Below, one piece after another: positions 6,672 through 13,921 of a DNA stretch of 18,803 nt. Location: NCBI GenBank assembly GCA_964579765.1, contig CAZOIK010000064.1:1-18803 (forward strand). The letters are read 5' to 3'. Position 1 is the first letter of the stretch; every line of letters begins with the position of its first letter. The notes below the pieces were generated by a model that ran no database searches, was not told where the DNA came from, and saw only the letters and a program-made list of their open reading frames with translations. This DNA is from DATNBT01 sp964579765. GTDB taxonomy: Bacteria > Acidobacteriota > Vicinamibacteria > Vicinamibacterales > CAVVIG01. The position numbers and the translations under genes were made by a program.

Positions 6672-6701
6672 GAGACGGGTGGTCACAACCGCACCCGTCT
6701 C
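6672..6701. terminator. Inverted repeat at the convergent mazG / copper ATPase ends
   Basis: GAGACGGGTG (6672-6681) and CACCCGTCTC (6692-6701) form a perfect 10-bp stem with a 10-nt loop that contains the ATPase stop codon (6685-6683). Its position between two converging genes fits a bidirectional terminator. There is no T-run on either side, so intrinsic termination is uncertain. Confidence 0.4.
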
Positions 6702-9085
6702 AGACGCAGGGCGTTCGTGATGACCGACAGCGAGCTGAGCGTCATCGCGGCGCTCGCCCAGATGGGACTCACCAGCCAGCCGGCGAACGGATACAGCACG
6801 CCGGCCGCGACGGGCACGCCGATCGCGTTGTAGACGAACGCGAGAAACAGGTTCTGCCGGATGTTGCCGAGCGTCGCGCGCGACAGCCGCCGCGCCCGGA
6901 CGATGCCGCGCAGATCGCCTCGGACGAGCGTCACGCCCGCGCTCTCCATCGCGACGTCCGCGCCGGTCCCCATCGCGATGCCGACGGTCGCCTGCGCCAG
7001 CGCCGGCGCGTCGTTGACGCCGTCGCCCGCCATCGCGACGAGATGCCCCTGCTTCTGCAGCTCCTCGACGACGGCCCGCTTGTCGCCCGGCAGGACCTCC
7101 GCGCGCACGTCGTCGATGCCCAGCTCGGACGCAATCGCCTCGGCGGTCGCGCGGTTGTCGCCGGTCAGCATCACGACGCGCAGCCCGTCCGCCTTGAGCG
7201 TCCGCACCGCGTCGGGCGTCGTCGGCCGGATGGTGTCGGCGACGGCGATCACTCCGGCCGCACGACCGTCGATGGCGACGAGCAGCGACGTCTGGCCGCC
7301 GCGCCGATGCGCGTCAGCCGCCGGCGCGAGAGCGGCTACGTCGACGCCGACGCCCGACAGAAACTCGCTGGTGCCGACATCGACGGCGCGCCCTTCGACC
7401 ACGCCGCTCACGCCCTTCCCCGTCGTGGACATGAACCGCGACACGGCGGGAATGCCGAGCCCGCGCGCCTCGGCCGCCGCCACGAGCGCCGACGCGAGGG
7501 GATGCGCGCTGCCGCGCTCGACGCCCGCGGCCAGCCGCAACACATCGGCCTCGGTCATGCCCGCCGCCGGCTCCACCGCCGTGACGCTCGGCTTGCCTTC
7601 GGTCAGCGTCCCGGTCTTGTCCACGATGAGGACGTCAACGCGCGCGAGCTGCTCGAGCGCCTCGGCGTTCTTGATCAGCACGCCCGCGTGCGCGCCCCGT
7701 CCGCTGCCGACCATGATGGCCATCGGCGTCGCGAGCCCGAGCGCGCACGGACACGCGATGATCAGCACGGCCACCGCCGCCACGAGCGCGTGCGCCGACC
7801 GCGGCGCCGGTCCCCACACGCTCCAGGCGACGAACGCGAGGACCGCGGACAGCACGACCGCCGGCACGAAGTACGACGAGCTGCGATCGGCCAGACGCTG
7901 AATCGGCGCGCGCGTGCGCTGCGCCTCGCTCACCATCTTCACGATCTGCGCGAGCAGCGTCTCGCGGCCGACGCGCTCGGCCCGCATCGTCAGCGTCCCG
8001 TTGGTCGCAATGGTCGCGCCGATGACCTTGTCGCCCGCCCTGCGCGAAACCGGCAGCGACTCGCCCGTCACCATCGACTCGTCGATCGCCGCCTCGCCGT
8101 CCACGACGACGCCGTCAACCGGCACCTTCTCGCCCGGCCTGACGCGCAGCAGATCGCCGGGGTGGACGGCGTCGAGCGGCACGTCGTCCTCTCGTCCGTT
8201 GCGAACGACGCGCGCCGTCTTCGGCGCGAGCCCGAGGAGCTGGCGGATTGCGGCGCCCGTGCGGTGCCGCGCACGCAGCTCGAGCACCTGTCCGAGCAGC
8301 ACGAGCACCGTGATGACGACCGCCGTGTCGAAATAGGTGTCCACGACGCCGTGCGTCCGGAACCCGGCGGGAAACACGCCCGGCGCGACCGTCGCGACGG
8401 CGCTGTAGAGGAACGCGGCGCCCGTGCCGATGCCGATGAGCGTGAACATGTTGGGGCTCGCGTTGACGAACGAGGCCCACATCCGCTCGAAGAACGGCTT
8501 GCCGCACCAGAGGACGACGGGAATCGCGAGAACGAACTCGACCCAGTTCACCACGCCCGCGCCGAGACGATGCATGAGCCCGCCGCCGGTCACCATGTCG
8601 CCCATGGTGAGCAGGAAGACGGGCGCGCCGAAGACGACGCCAATCCAGAACCGCCGCGTCATGTCCACGAGCTCGGGATTCGGCTGATCGATCGCGCCGG
8701 CCGACACGTCGTCGAGCATCGGCTCGAGCGCCATCCCGCAGATCGGACACGCCCCCGGCTTGTCGGAGACGACTTCCGGATCCATCGGGCAGGTCCAGCG
8801 CACCGCGACTGGAGACTGAGGACTGGAGACTGGAGACTGGAGACTGGAGACTCCGCCACCAGTCTTCTTGAGCCCACCGATCTGCATCGTCGCCGCGTGC
8901 GGCGCGTGGTGCGCGTGCATGGGCTCGCGCGCGCCGGAGAGATATTTCTCAGGGTCGGCGGCGAACTTGGCGACGCAGCCCTTCGAGCAGAAGAAGTACG
9001 TCGTCCCGTTGTGCTCGACGCGCCCGGCGGCGCGATCGGGATCGATCGTCATCCCGCAGACGGGATCGAGCACCTTCTCGGCCAT
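6683..9085 (-). CDS. copA: Copper-translocating P1B-type ATPase with YHS and HMBD domains
   Basis: Encodes 800 aa from ATG 9085. This inner-membrane pump exports copper, probably Cu(I), using ATP. The N-terminal YHS domain (about 5-50) has Cys10, Cys33 and Cys37. A His-rich stretch (56-63) and a repeat-encoded SLQSPVS linker (about 78-93) follow. Next is the heavy-metal-binding motif WTCPMDPEV...GACPICGM (97-118). No CxxC-type HMA domain is present. The core is complete: TGES (340-343), CPC (445-447), DKTGT (phosphorylated D489), HP (528-529), GDGVNDAP (687-694), YN (752-753) and MTLSS (781-785). The CPC, YN and MxxSS residues match Cu(I) pumps. It starts 2 nt after the upstream NTPase gene. 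Confidence 0.93.
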   Translation of the reverse strand: MAEKVLDPVCGMTIDPDRAAGRVEHNGTTYFFCSKGCVAKFAADPEKYLSGAREPMHAHHAPHAATMQIGGLKKTGGGVSSLQSPVSSPQSPVAVRWTCPMDPEVVSDKPGACPICGMALEPMLDDVSAGAIDQPNPELVDMTRRFWIGVVFGAPVFLLTMGDMVTGGGLMHRLGAGVVNWVEFVLAIPVVLWCGKPFFERMWASFVNASPNMFTLIGIGTGAAFLYSAVATVAPGVFPAGFRTHGVVDTYFDTAVVITVLVLLGQVLELRARHRTGAAIRQLLGLAPKTARVVRNGREDDVPLDAVHPGDLLRVRPGEKVPVDGVVVDGEAAIDESMVTGESLPVSRRAGDKVIGATIATNGTLTMRAERVGRETLLAQIVKMVSEAQRTRAPIQRLADRSSSYFVPAVVLSAVLAFVAWSVWGPAPRSAHALVAAVAVLIIACPCALGLATPMAIMVGSGRGAHAGVLIKNAEALEQLARVDVLIVDKTGTLTEGKPSVTAVEPAAGMTEADVLRLAAGVERGSAHPLASALVAAAEARGLGIPAVSRFMSTTGKGVSGVVEGRAVDVGTSEFLSGVGVDVAALAPAADAHRRGGQTSLLVAIDGRAAGVIAVADTIRPTTPDAVRTLKADGLRVVMLTGDNRATAEAIASELGIDDVRAEVLPGDKRAVVEELQKQGHLVAMAGDGVNDAPALAQATVGIAMGTGADVAMESAGVTLVRGDLRGIVRARRLSRATLGNIRQNLFLAFVYNAIGVPVAAGVLYPFAGWLVSPIWASAAMTLSSLSVITNALRLRRVRL
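8807..8851 (-). repeat. 7-bp tandem repeat encoding a copper-ATPase linker
   Basis: The unit GACTGGA occurs in tandem from 8807: unit 2 is altered to GACTGAG, the next four are perfect, and a partial unit follows. Because 7 is coprime with 3, the array translates as a 7-residue period (SLQSPVS) in any frame without a stop here. It lies between the YHS and HMBD domains. Confidence 0.75.
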
Positions 9086-9087
9086 CG

Positions 9088-9756
9088 TCAGGCGACCGCC
9101 GGGCCGGCGTGAGGATCGACGAGCGGAATCGACACCGCGTGGTGCTGGCAGCACGCCGGCAGCAGCGCCTTCAGGATCGCCATCGTCTGCGTGATCTTGA
9201 CGAGAAAGTCGGGCGCCGCGTCGATGACGTGCCGCCGCGGATGCCGCGCCCACGCGGCGAGGATGCGCTCGTCGGCCGCCGCCGCCTGCACGGCCGTCTC
9301 GATGCGCAGCGGGTTGTCGATGTTGTACTCGTCGGCCACCCGCGGCGTGCGCAGGTGAATGACGACGTCATACCGCGCGAGCTGCGCGTCGAGCGTCGTG
9401 CCGACCTCGTCGAACAGACTGTCCGGTCCGGGCCAGTACGCGACGCCGTCGATCGTCCCGCGATCGCACAGCACGATGGCCGGACGCTCCTGGTCCGCCG
9501 TGGACTCGAGCTCGCGCTGGACGTAGAAGATGGCGCGCTGCACCGCGCGCTGCAGGTCGTGACGCGAGTCGCGCGGAAAGCCGCCGCCGAAGACGATGCC
9601 CGCCGACTCCGGCAGCACGTGCACGTGATGACAGAACAGATGCCCGACCAGCTCGAGCACGGCGGTCTTCCCCGCGCCCGGCCCGCCGGTCAGCACCACG
9701 CGCTTCGGCGTGTGGACGGCGGTGCAGTCGCAGCGGACCCAGCTGCGCTGCGTCAC
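9088..9756 (-). CDS. AAA_28-type P-loop NTPase
   Basis: Encodes 222 aa from GTG 9756, with GAAGG 7 nt upstream as ribosome-binding site. The start overlaps the peptidase stop by 4 nt (GTGA). The Walker A motif is GGPGAGKT (24-31). The stretch LPESAGIVFGGGFPRD (48-63) and the strand IVLCDRGTIDGVAYWPG (94-110) match the AAA_28 (NadR/kinase-like) group, where CDRG is the Walker B-like segment. RTPRVADEYNIDNPLRIE resembles a lid. The N-terminus has RCDCTAVH and the C-terminus ACCQHH, which could bind metal; whether they do is unknown. The substrate is not known; related NTPases include nucleoside/nucleotide kinases. The copper ATPase gene begins 2 nt downstream, so the two are almost certainly co-transcribed. 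Confidence 0.82.
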   Translation of the reverse strand: MTQRSWVRCDCTAVHTPKRVVLTGGPGAGKTAVLELVGHLFCHHVHVLPESAGIVFGGGFPRDSRHDLQRAVQRAIFYVQRELESTADQERPAIVLCDRGTIDGVAYWPGPDSLFDEVGTTLDAQLARYDVVIHLRTPRVADEYNIDNPLRIETAVQAAAADERILAAWARHPRRHVIDAAPDFLVKITQTMAILKALLPACCQHHAVSIPLVDPHAGPAVA

Positions 9757-11435
9757 CGCGACGCCTTCAGCAGCTCGGCGGCCGTCGTGAACCGCGGCTC
9801 GATGTCCACCGGGATGGCCTTCATCCGGTCGAGCGCGCGCTGCACGACCGGCCGGACGACGCCGAGGCGATCGCGCAGCTCGATCGCCTTCGCATAGCTG
9901 CCCTCCGCCTGCATCGTCATGATGTCGTGCGTGAGCGCCGCCACGCCGGCTTTGGCCTTCGGCAGGTCGACGGCGAAGGTGCCGTCGGGTCTGGCGACGA
10001 AGCCGCCGGCGTCGAGCAGGTAGTTGAACTGCACGGCCACGCCGCGCCCGTGCGCTTCGGCGATCCCGAAGCGAATCGACCGGAACGAGGACGCGAGATA
10101 GGTCGTGTAGAGCGTCTGCTCGAGCGACTTCGGCAGCACGCCCGTGTCGATCATGTGCTGGATGGCGAACAGCGCCGAGATGTCGGCCTTCGCCTCTTCG
10201 AGATAGCTCGACGCTTCCTTCATCGCCTGCCGGACGGTCGTCGCGCGCCCGTTGACCGTGATGTTGTGCGGCCCCAGGCCGTGCATCAGCTCGTGGACGA
10301 CGATGTGCGTGAAGAAGGCGTCGAAGGCGACGTGCTGCTGATCGGCGGGCGAGAGGACGACCTTCGAGATCGGCACCAGGGTCTTCGCGAACTTCGCGTC
10401 CTGCACGTTCTTCAGCATCACGCGCTTGGCGCCCTTCTCGCGGAGGACGCGCTCGTCGTTCGGCAGGTTGAAGGCGGCCGTCTGAACGCCGCGGTTCGCG
10501 TCGCCGGCGGCGAACAGCTCGTTGACGACGACAATCGGCGCGAGGCCGGCCAGCTTCGGGTTGCGGTACTTCGGGTCGATCGGCAAATGGTTTTCGATGT
10601 CCTGCAGCTCGCCGGCGAACTTCTGCAGCTTCGCCGACTCCTCCTCGTCCTGCACGGTGATGAACGACTCGAACGCGGCCTTGTAGTTGAAGAACTCGTC
10701 CTCGTACACCTCGTACGGGCCGATCGTCGGCTCGACGGCGCCCTTGAGCTCCATCCACGCGACGTCGCTCGCGTAATAGTCGTTCGAGAGGAACGCCGCG
10801 GCACGTTCGGTCAGAAACGTCTTCAGCGTCGGCTCGGTGGTGAGCGCCGCCGCGTCACGCAGGAGCGCGGCCGCGCGGGCGAGCGCGTTCTGGTATGCGA
10901 GGCTGTAGGGCACGAGCGTGAACGACGCGCCGTTCTTCCGGACCAGGGTGAAGAACCCCGTCGCCCGCGCGCGTTCCGCGTCGGGCAGCGACGCGATCCA
11001 TTTTTCGACGTCGGCCTTCGCGACGCCTTCCGGGTAGAAATTCGCGCCGGCAGGCTTCGCCGCGGCGCCGGCGACAAACGGCCTGTTGTGGTCGAGCCGG
11101 TCCCACGGACCTTTGTTGATCAGGAAATAGTGCAGCCGCGCGCGGCCCTCGGGCGTCTGGTCCTGCGCGAGATCGACGAGCATCGCGTCGTTGCCGGCCC
11201 ACACCTGACGCAGAAAGATCGCGTCCATGATCTGCGACGCCTCGACCAGCTTCGCGAGGACTTTGCGATCGGTCGCGGAGACCTTCGAGAGATCGACGCG
11301 AATGTCCGTCGGCGCGTACTGCGACGCCAGCTGCTGCAACCGCGCGACCTCCGACACCGATCCGCCTCCTCGTTGCGCCACGGCGACCGCACTCCACAGC
11401 GCCGCGCACGCCACTACGATGGTCACTCTCGACAT
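9753..11435 (-). CDS. Secreted M49-like (dipeptidyl-peptidase III-type) zinc metallopeptidase
   Basis: Encodes 560 aa. MSRVTIVVACAALWSAVAVAQ is a Sec signal peptide, probably cut near residue 20, so the protein acts outside the cytoplasm. HELMH (381-385) is a zinc motif, and YLEEAKAD (411-418) supplies the third ligand, probably Glu414. The combination of a helical H-E-x-x-H site with EExxAD about 30 residues later resembles the M49 dipeptidyl-peptidase III group. Classic DPP III has HExxGH, whereas this protein has the shorter HExxH. Homologues are often annotated only as Zn-dependent hydrolase or M49-like. The C-terminus (Leu-Lys-Ala-Ser-Arg) overlaps the AAA_28 gene by 4 nt. The start at ATG 11435 has only a weak ribosome-binding site. 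Confidence 0.85.
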   Translation of the reverse strand: MSRVTIVVACAALWSAVAVAQRGGGSVSEVARLQQLASQYAPTDIRVDLSKVSATDRKVLAKLVEASQIMDAIFLRQVWAGNDAMLVDLAQDQTPEGRARLHYFLINKGPWDRLDHNRPFVAGAAAKPAGANFYPEGVAKADVEKWIASLPDAERARATGFFTLVRKNGASFTLVPYSLAYQNALARAAALLRDAAALTTEPTLKTFLTERAAAFLSNDYYASDVAWMELKGAVEPTIGPYEVYEDEFFNYKAAFESFITVQDEEESAKLQKFAGELQDIENHLPIDPKYRNPKLAGLAPIVVVNELFAAGDANRGVQTAAFNLPNDERVLREKGAKRVMLKNVQDAKFAKTLVPISKVVLSPADQQHVAFDAFFTHIVVHELMHGLGPHNITVNGRATTVRQAMKEASSYLEEAKADISALFAIQHMIDTGVLPKSLEQTLYTTYLASSFRSIRFGIAEAHGRGVAVQFNYLLDAGGFVARPDGTFAVDLPKAKAGVAALTHDIMTMQAEGSYAKAIELRDRLGVVRPVVQRALDRMKAIPVDIEPRFTTAAELLKASR

Positions 11436-11532
11436 GCGCTCATCTTACCTGCGGACGCCGCCCTGCCTGCGCACACCCGTACGTCACGACGTCACGAAGT
11501 ACACACACCAAGGGCACGGAAGGCACGCCGAA
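11436..11532. other. Intergenic region with short direct repeats
   Basis: The 97-nt gap between yqgE and the peptidase gene (both minus strand) contains a perfect tandem 8-mer ACGTCACG at 11481-11488 and 11489-11496. A GGCACGG/AGGCACG-type repeat follows near 11513-11527. It probably carries the peptidase promoter, but no clear -10/-35 pair was recognised. Confidence 0.4.
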
Positions 11533-12087
11533 TCAGTGCACTCCTCGCGACATCGTCAGCGCGGCGGGGTCGGCGCCGAGGCGGCGGATGGCGGCTTCCC
11601 ACATCTGTTCGGGCGGCGTGGAGAAGATCAGATCCGCGCTGACGTCGCTCAGCAGCCACGCGGAGGCGGCGAGCTCCGCTTCGAGCTGGCCGGGGCCCCA
11701 GCCCGAGTAGCCGACGACGAGCCGGGTGCGCGCCGGCGGGTTGGGTTCGAGCAGACGGGCGAGCCGTTCGGGCGAGGTGGAGAGATGGAGATCGTCGCAG
11801 ATGTGCATGCCGTCGGCGATGTCGTCGTCGCGGTCGCCGACGAGCATCCAGCTGCTTTGCGGCTCGACCGGCCCGCCAATCCAGATTTCGAGTTCGCGGT
11901 CGGTTTCGACGGGCGGATCGAGGTTGACGATGACGCGGCCGGTCGTGACGAGCGGCCGGTTGACGACCAGGCCGAACGCGCCTTCGTCGTTGTGTTTGCA
12001 GAGGAGGACGACGGACCGTGCGAAGTTCGGATCCGCCATCTGGGGCATCGAGAGCAGAAACGCGGGCGCCAGCGTGGAGCGGGACAA
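11533..12087 (-). CDS. YqgE/AlgH family protein (UPF0301)
   Basis: Encodes 184 aa, the usual UPF0301 length. The N-terminal LAPAFLLSMPQMADPNFARSV and the following VVLLCKHNDEGAFGLVVNRPL are the family signature. IWIGGPV and the later GYSGWGPGQLEAEL are also typical. Members are small alpha/beta proteins of uncertain role; AlgH in Pseudomonas was linked genetically to alginate control, which should not be transferred here. The start is a TTG at 12087 (encoding initiator Met), backed by GAGAGG 6 nt upstream and by the match of residue numbering to homologues. It lies between the PQQ dehydrogenase and the peptidase gene; the upstream gap holds palindrome copy C. Confidence 0.93.
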   Translation of the reverse strand: MSRSTLAPAFLLSMPQMADPNFARSVVLLCKHNDEGAFGLVVNRPLVTTGRVIVNLDPPVETDRELEIWIGGPVEPQSSWMLVGDRDDDIADGMHICDDLHLSTSPERLARLLEPNPPARTRLVVGYSGWGPGQLEAELAASAWLLSDVSADLIFSTPPEQMWEAAIRRLGADPAALTMSRGVH

Positions 12088-12093
12088 CTGAAA

Positions 12094-12099
12094 CCTCTC
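12094..12099 (-). promoter_or_regulatory. Ribosome-binding site supporting the yqgE TTG start
   Basis: GAGAGG on the minus strand, 6 nt before TTG 12087-12085, is the best Shine-Dalgarno match nearby. No in-frame ATG preserves the conserved N-terminus. Confidence 0.6.
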
Positions 12100-12123
12100 T
12101 CCCGATTCTACGCTTCGCGATGG

Positions 12124-12140
12124 CGGCCCTGAAAGGGCCG
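12124..12140 (-). repeat. REP-like palindrome, copy C
   Basis: The 17-bp core CGGCCCTGAAAGGGCCG, with 7-bp arms, is identical to the other copies. The flanks are no longer complementary. It lies 4 nt after the PQQ dehydrogenase stop codon (12147-12145) and 36 nt upstream of the yqgE start. No GTAG foot is recognisable; the minus strand reads GATCGC before the stem. Confidence 0.75.
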
Positions 12141-12144
12141 GCGA

Positions 12145-13878
12145 TCATTTCACCGCAAACACCCACACCGCGCCGCCCTCGGGGACCTCAGGGTATTTCC
12201 CGGGGAAATTGTTGTTCAACTGCGTCTGCATGCCGGCGGAGTCCACGCCCCAGCCGGACTGCACCGCGACGTACTGCGTGCCGTCCAGCATGAACGACGA
12301 CGGCTGGCCGATCACGCCCGAGCTGGTCGGAAATTCCCAGAGCAGCGCGCCGGTCGAGGCGTCGAAGGCGTGGAACTTGCGATCGTTGGTGCCGCCGGTG
12401 AAGACGAGGCCGCCGCCGGTCGCGAGCATCGGGCCCCAGTTCTGCGACGTCGCGTACGGGTGCGTCCACACTCGCTTGCCCGTGTCCACGTTCCACGGCT
12501 GCAATTCGACGATGTGGTCCGCGCCCGGCGCGACCAGCAGCTTGCCCTGCGCGCCCGTATAGCGCTCGCCCGCCGCGTACTTGATCGCGGGCACCGCCGT
12601 CACCGACTCGCAGAGGTTTTCATTCGCCGGGATGTAGATCATCCGCGTCTTCGGGCTGAAGGCAATCGGCGGCCAGTTCTTCCCGCCCCACAGCGACGGA
12701 CAGAACTCCATCGTCTTGCCGCTCGCCGGCTTGTGCGCGGGGTCGATCGTCGGTCGGCCCGTCTTCGGATCGAGCGCCGTGAAGACGTTCTGCTTCACGT
12801 ACGGCCGGCCGTCCACGAAGTTGATCGGCCCCTCACTCGTGCGCTCGAGAAACCAGAGATAGCCGTCGCGCGCGACGTCGATGAGGCCGCGGACGGTCTT
12901 GCCGTTGCGATTGTAGTCCACGAGGATCGGCGGCGACACTTCGTCCCAGTCCCACGAGTCGTTCGGGTGGTACTGGTGATAGCCCTTGATGGCGCCGGTC
13001 GCGACGTCGATGGCGAGCGTCGAGCTCGTGTAGAGGTTGTCGCCCGGACGCAGGTCGCCCATCCACGGCCCGCCGTTGCCGGTGCCCCAGTAGGCGATGT
13101 TGGTCTGCGGATCGTAGTTGGCGGTCACCCACACGGATCCGCCGCCGTTCTTGTAGTAGTCGCCCTTCGGCCAGGTCTCGCTGCCCGGCTCGCCGGGCGC
13201 GGGCACGGTGTAGGTGCGCCACAACTGCTTGCCCGTGTTCGCGTCGTACGCGGCGACGAATCCGCGGATGCCCCACTCACCGCCCGACGTGCCGACGAGC
13301 ACTTTTCCGTCGGCGACGAGCGGCGCGAGCGACATGTAGTACGCCGCCTTGTTGTCGCCCACCTTCGTCGTCCACACCTCGCGTCCCGTCGTCGCGTCGA
13401 GCGCGACGAGCACCGCTTCGCCGGCGGCGAAGAACACCTTGTCGCCGAGCAGCGCGACGCCGCGGCTCGTGCGGTGCGCGATGATCGCGTCTTCGGGCGG
13501 CGTGCGGCGATAGCGCCACAGGAGCGTGCCCGACCGCGCGTCGATCGCGAGCACCTGATCGCCCGGCGTCGAGACGAACATCACGCCGCCATGGACGATC
13601 GGCGGCGCCTGATGGCCGCTCGTCACGCCGGTCGAGAGCGACCACACCGGCTGCAGCTTCGCGACGTTGCGCGTCGTGATCTGCTGCAGCGGGCTGTAGC
13701 CCCAGCCGTCGTACGTCCGCCGCACCATCAGCCAGTCGCCGTCGGCGGGCGACTTCAGCTGCTCGGCCGTGACCGCCGGGTAGTTCTCGAGGATCGCCGG
13801 CCGGGCGGCATTCGGCCGCTGCTGCGCGACGAGCGCCGGCGCGGCGAGGACGACGACGAGCGCGAGGATCTTTTTCAT
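12145..13878 (-). CDS. Secreted type I PQQ-dependent alcohol dehydrogenase-like quinoprotein
   Basis: Encodes 577 aa. MKKILALVVVLAAPALVAQQ is a Sec signal peptide, so it is periplasmic. The body is an eight-bladed-type quinoprotein propeller; several tryptophan-docking motifs are visible (GTLLW, GREVW, GKQLW, GKRVW, GALLW). The metal/PQQ residues align with methanol dehydrogenases: Glu201 (GGEWGIRG), Asn268 (GTGNGGPW) and catalytic Asp310 in NDSWDWDE. An extra Asp312, two residues later, occurs in lanthanide-dependent XoxF-type enzymes but also in some other quinoproteins. The vicinal Cys-Cys pair of methanol dehydrogenase is absent, and there is no C-terminal cytochrome c (no CxxCH). An AGGG ribosome-binding site lies 7 nt before ATG 13878. 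The Rieske gene lies 43 nt upstream. The substrate is unknown. Confidence 0.9.
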   Translation of the reverse strand: MKKILALVVVLAAPALVAQQRPNAARPAILENYPAVTAEQLKSPADGDWLMVRRTYDGWGYSPLQQITTRNVAKLQPVWSLSTGVTSGHQAPPIVHGGVMFVSTPGDQVLAIDARSGTLLWRYRRTPPEDAIIAHRTSRGVALLGDKVFFAAGEAVLVALDATTGREVWTTKVGDNKAAYYMSLAPLVADGKVLVGTSGGEWGIRGFVAAYDANTGKQLWRTYTVPAPGEPGSETWPKGDYYKNGGGSVWVTANYDPQTNIAYWGTGNGGPWMGDLRPGDNLYTSSTLAIDVATGAIKGYHQYHPNDSWDWDEVSPPILVDYNRNGKTVRGLIDVARDGYLWFLERTSEGPINFVDGRPYVKQNVFTALDPKTGRPTIDPAHKPASGKTMEFCPSLWGGKNWPPIAFSPKTRMIYIPANENLCESVTAVPAIKYAAGERYTGAQGKLLVAPGADHIVELQPWNVDTGKRVWTHPYATSQNWGPMLATGGGLVFTGGTNDRKFHAFDASTGALLWEFPTSSGVIGQPSSFMLDGTQYVAVQSGWGVDSAGMQTQLNNNFPGKYPEVPEGGAVWVFAVK

Positions 13879-13895
13879 GTGACCGCCCTACGTAC

Positions 13896-13920
13896 GTAGC
13901 GCGGCCCTTTCAGGGCCGCG
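13896..13920 (+). repeat. REP-like palindrome with GTAG foot, copy D
   Basis: GTAG (13896-13899) directly precedes CGCGGCCCT (13900-13908), TTC, and AGGGCCGCG (13912-13920). This is the clearest example of a GTAG tetranucleotide at the hairpin foot. It is in the opposite orientation to copies A, C, E and F. It sits one base after the Rieske stop codon (13924-13922). A perfect 12-bp palindrome CTACGTACGTAG (13888-13899) overlaps its foot. Confidence 0.8.
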
Positions 13921-13921
13921 A

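Noticed and set aside
9086..9253. N-terminal extension of the copper ATPase by 56 codons
   Set aside because: It overlaps the AAA_28 gene and carries no domain; ATG 9085 leads straight into the YHS domain.
9927..11642. A 571-codon plus-strand open frame opposite the metallopeptidase gene
   Set aside because: Low-complexity Arg-rich translation antisense to a gene with signal peptide and zinc motif.
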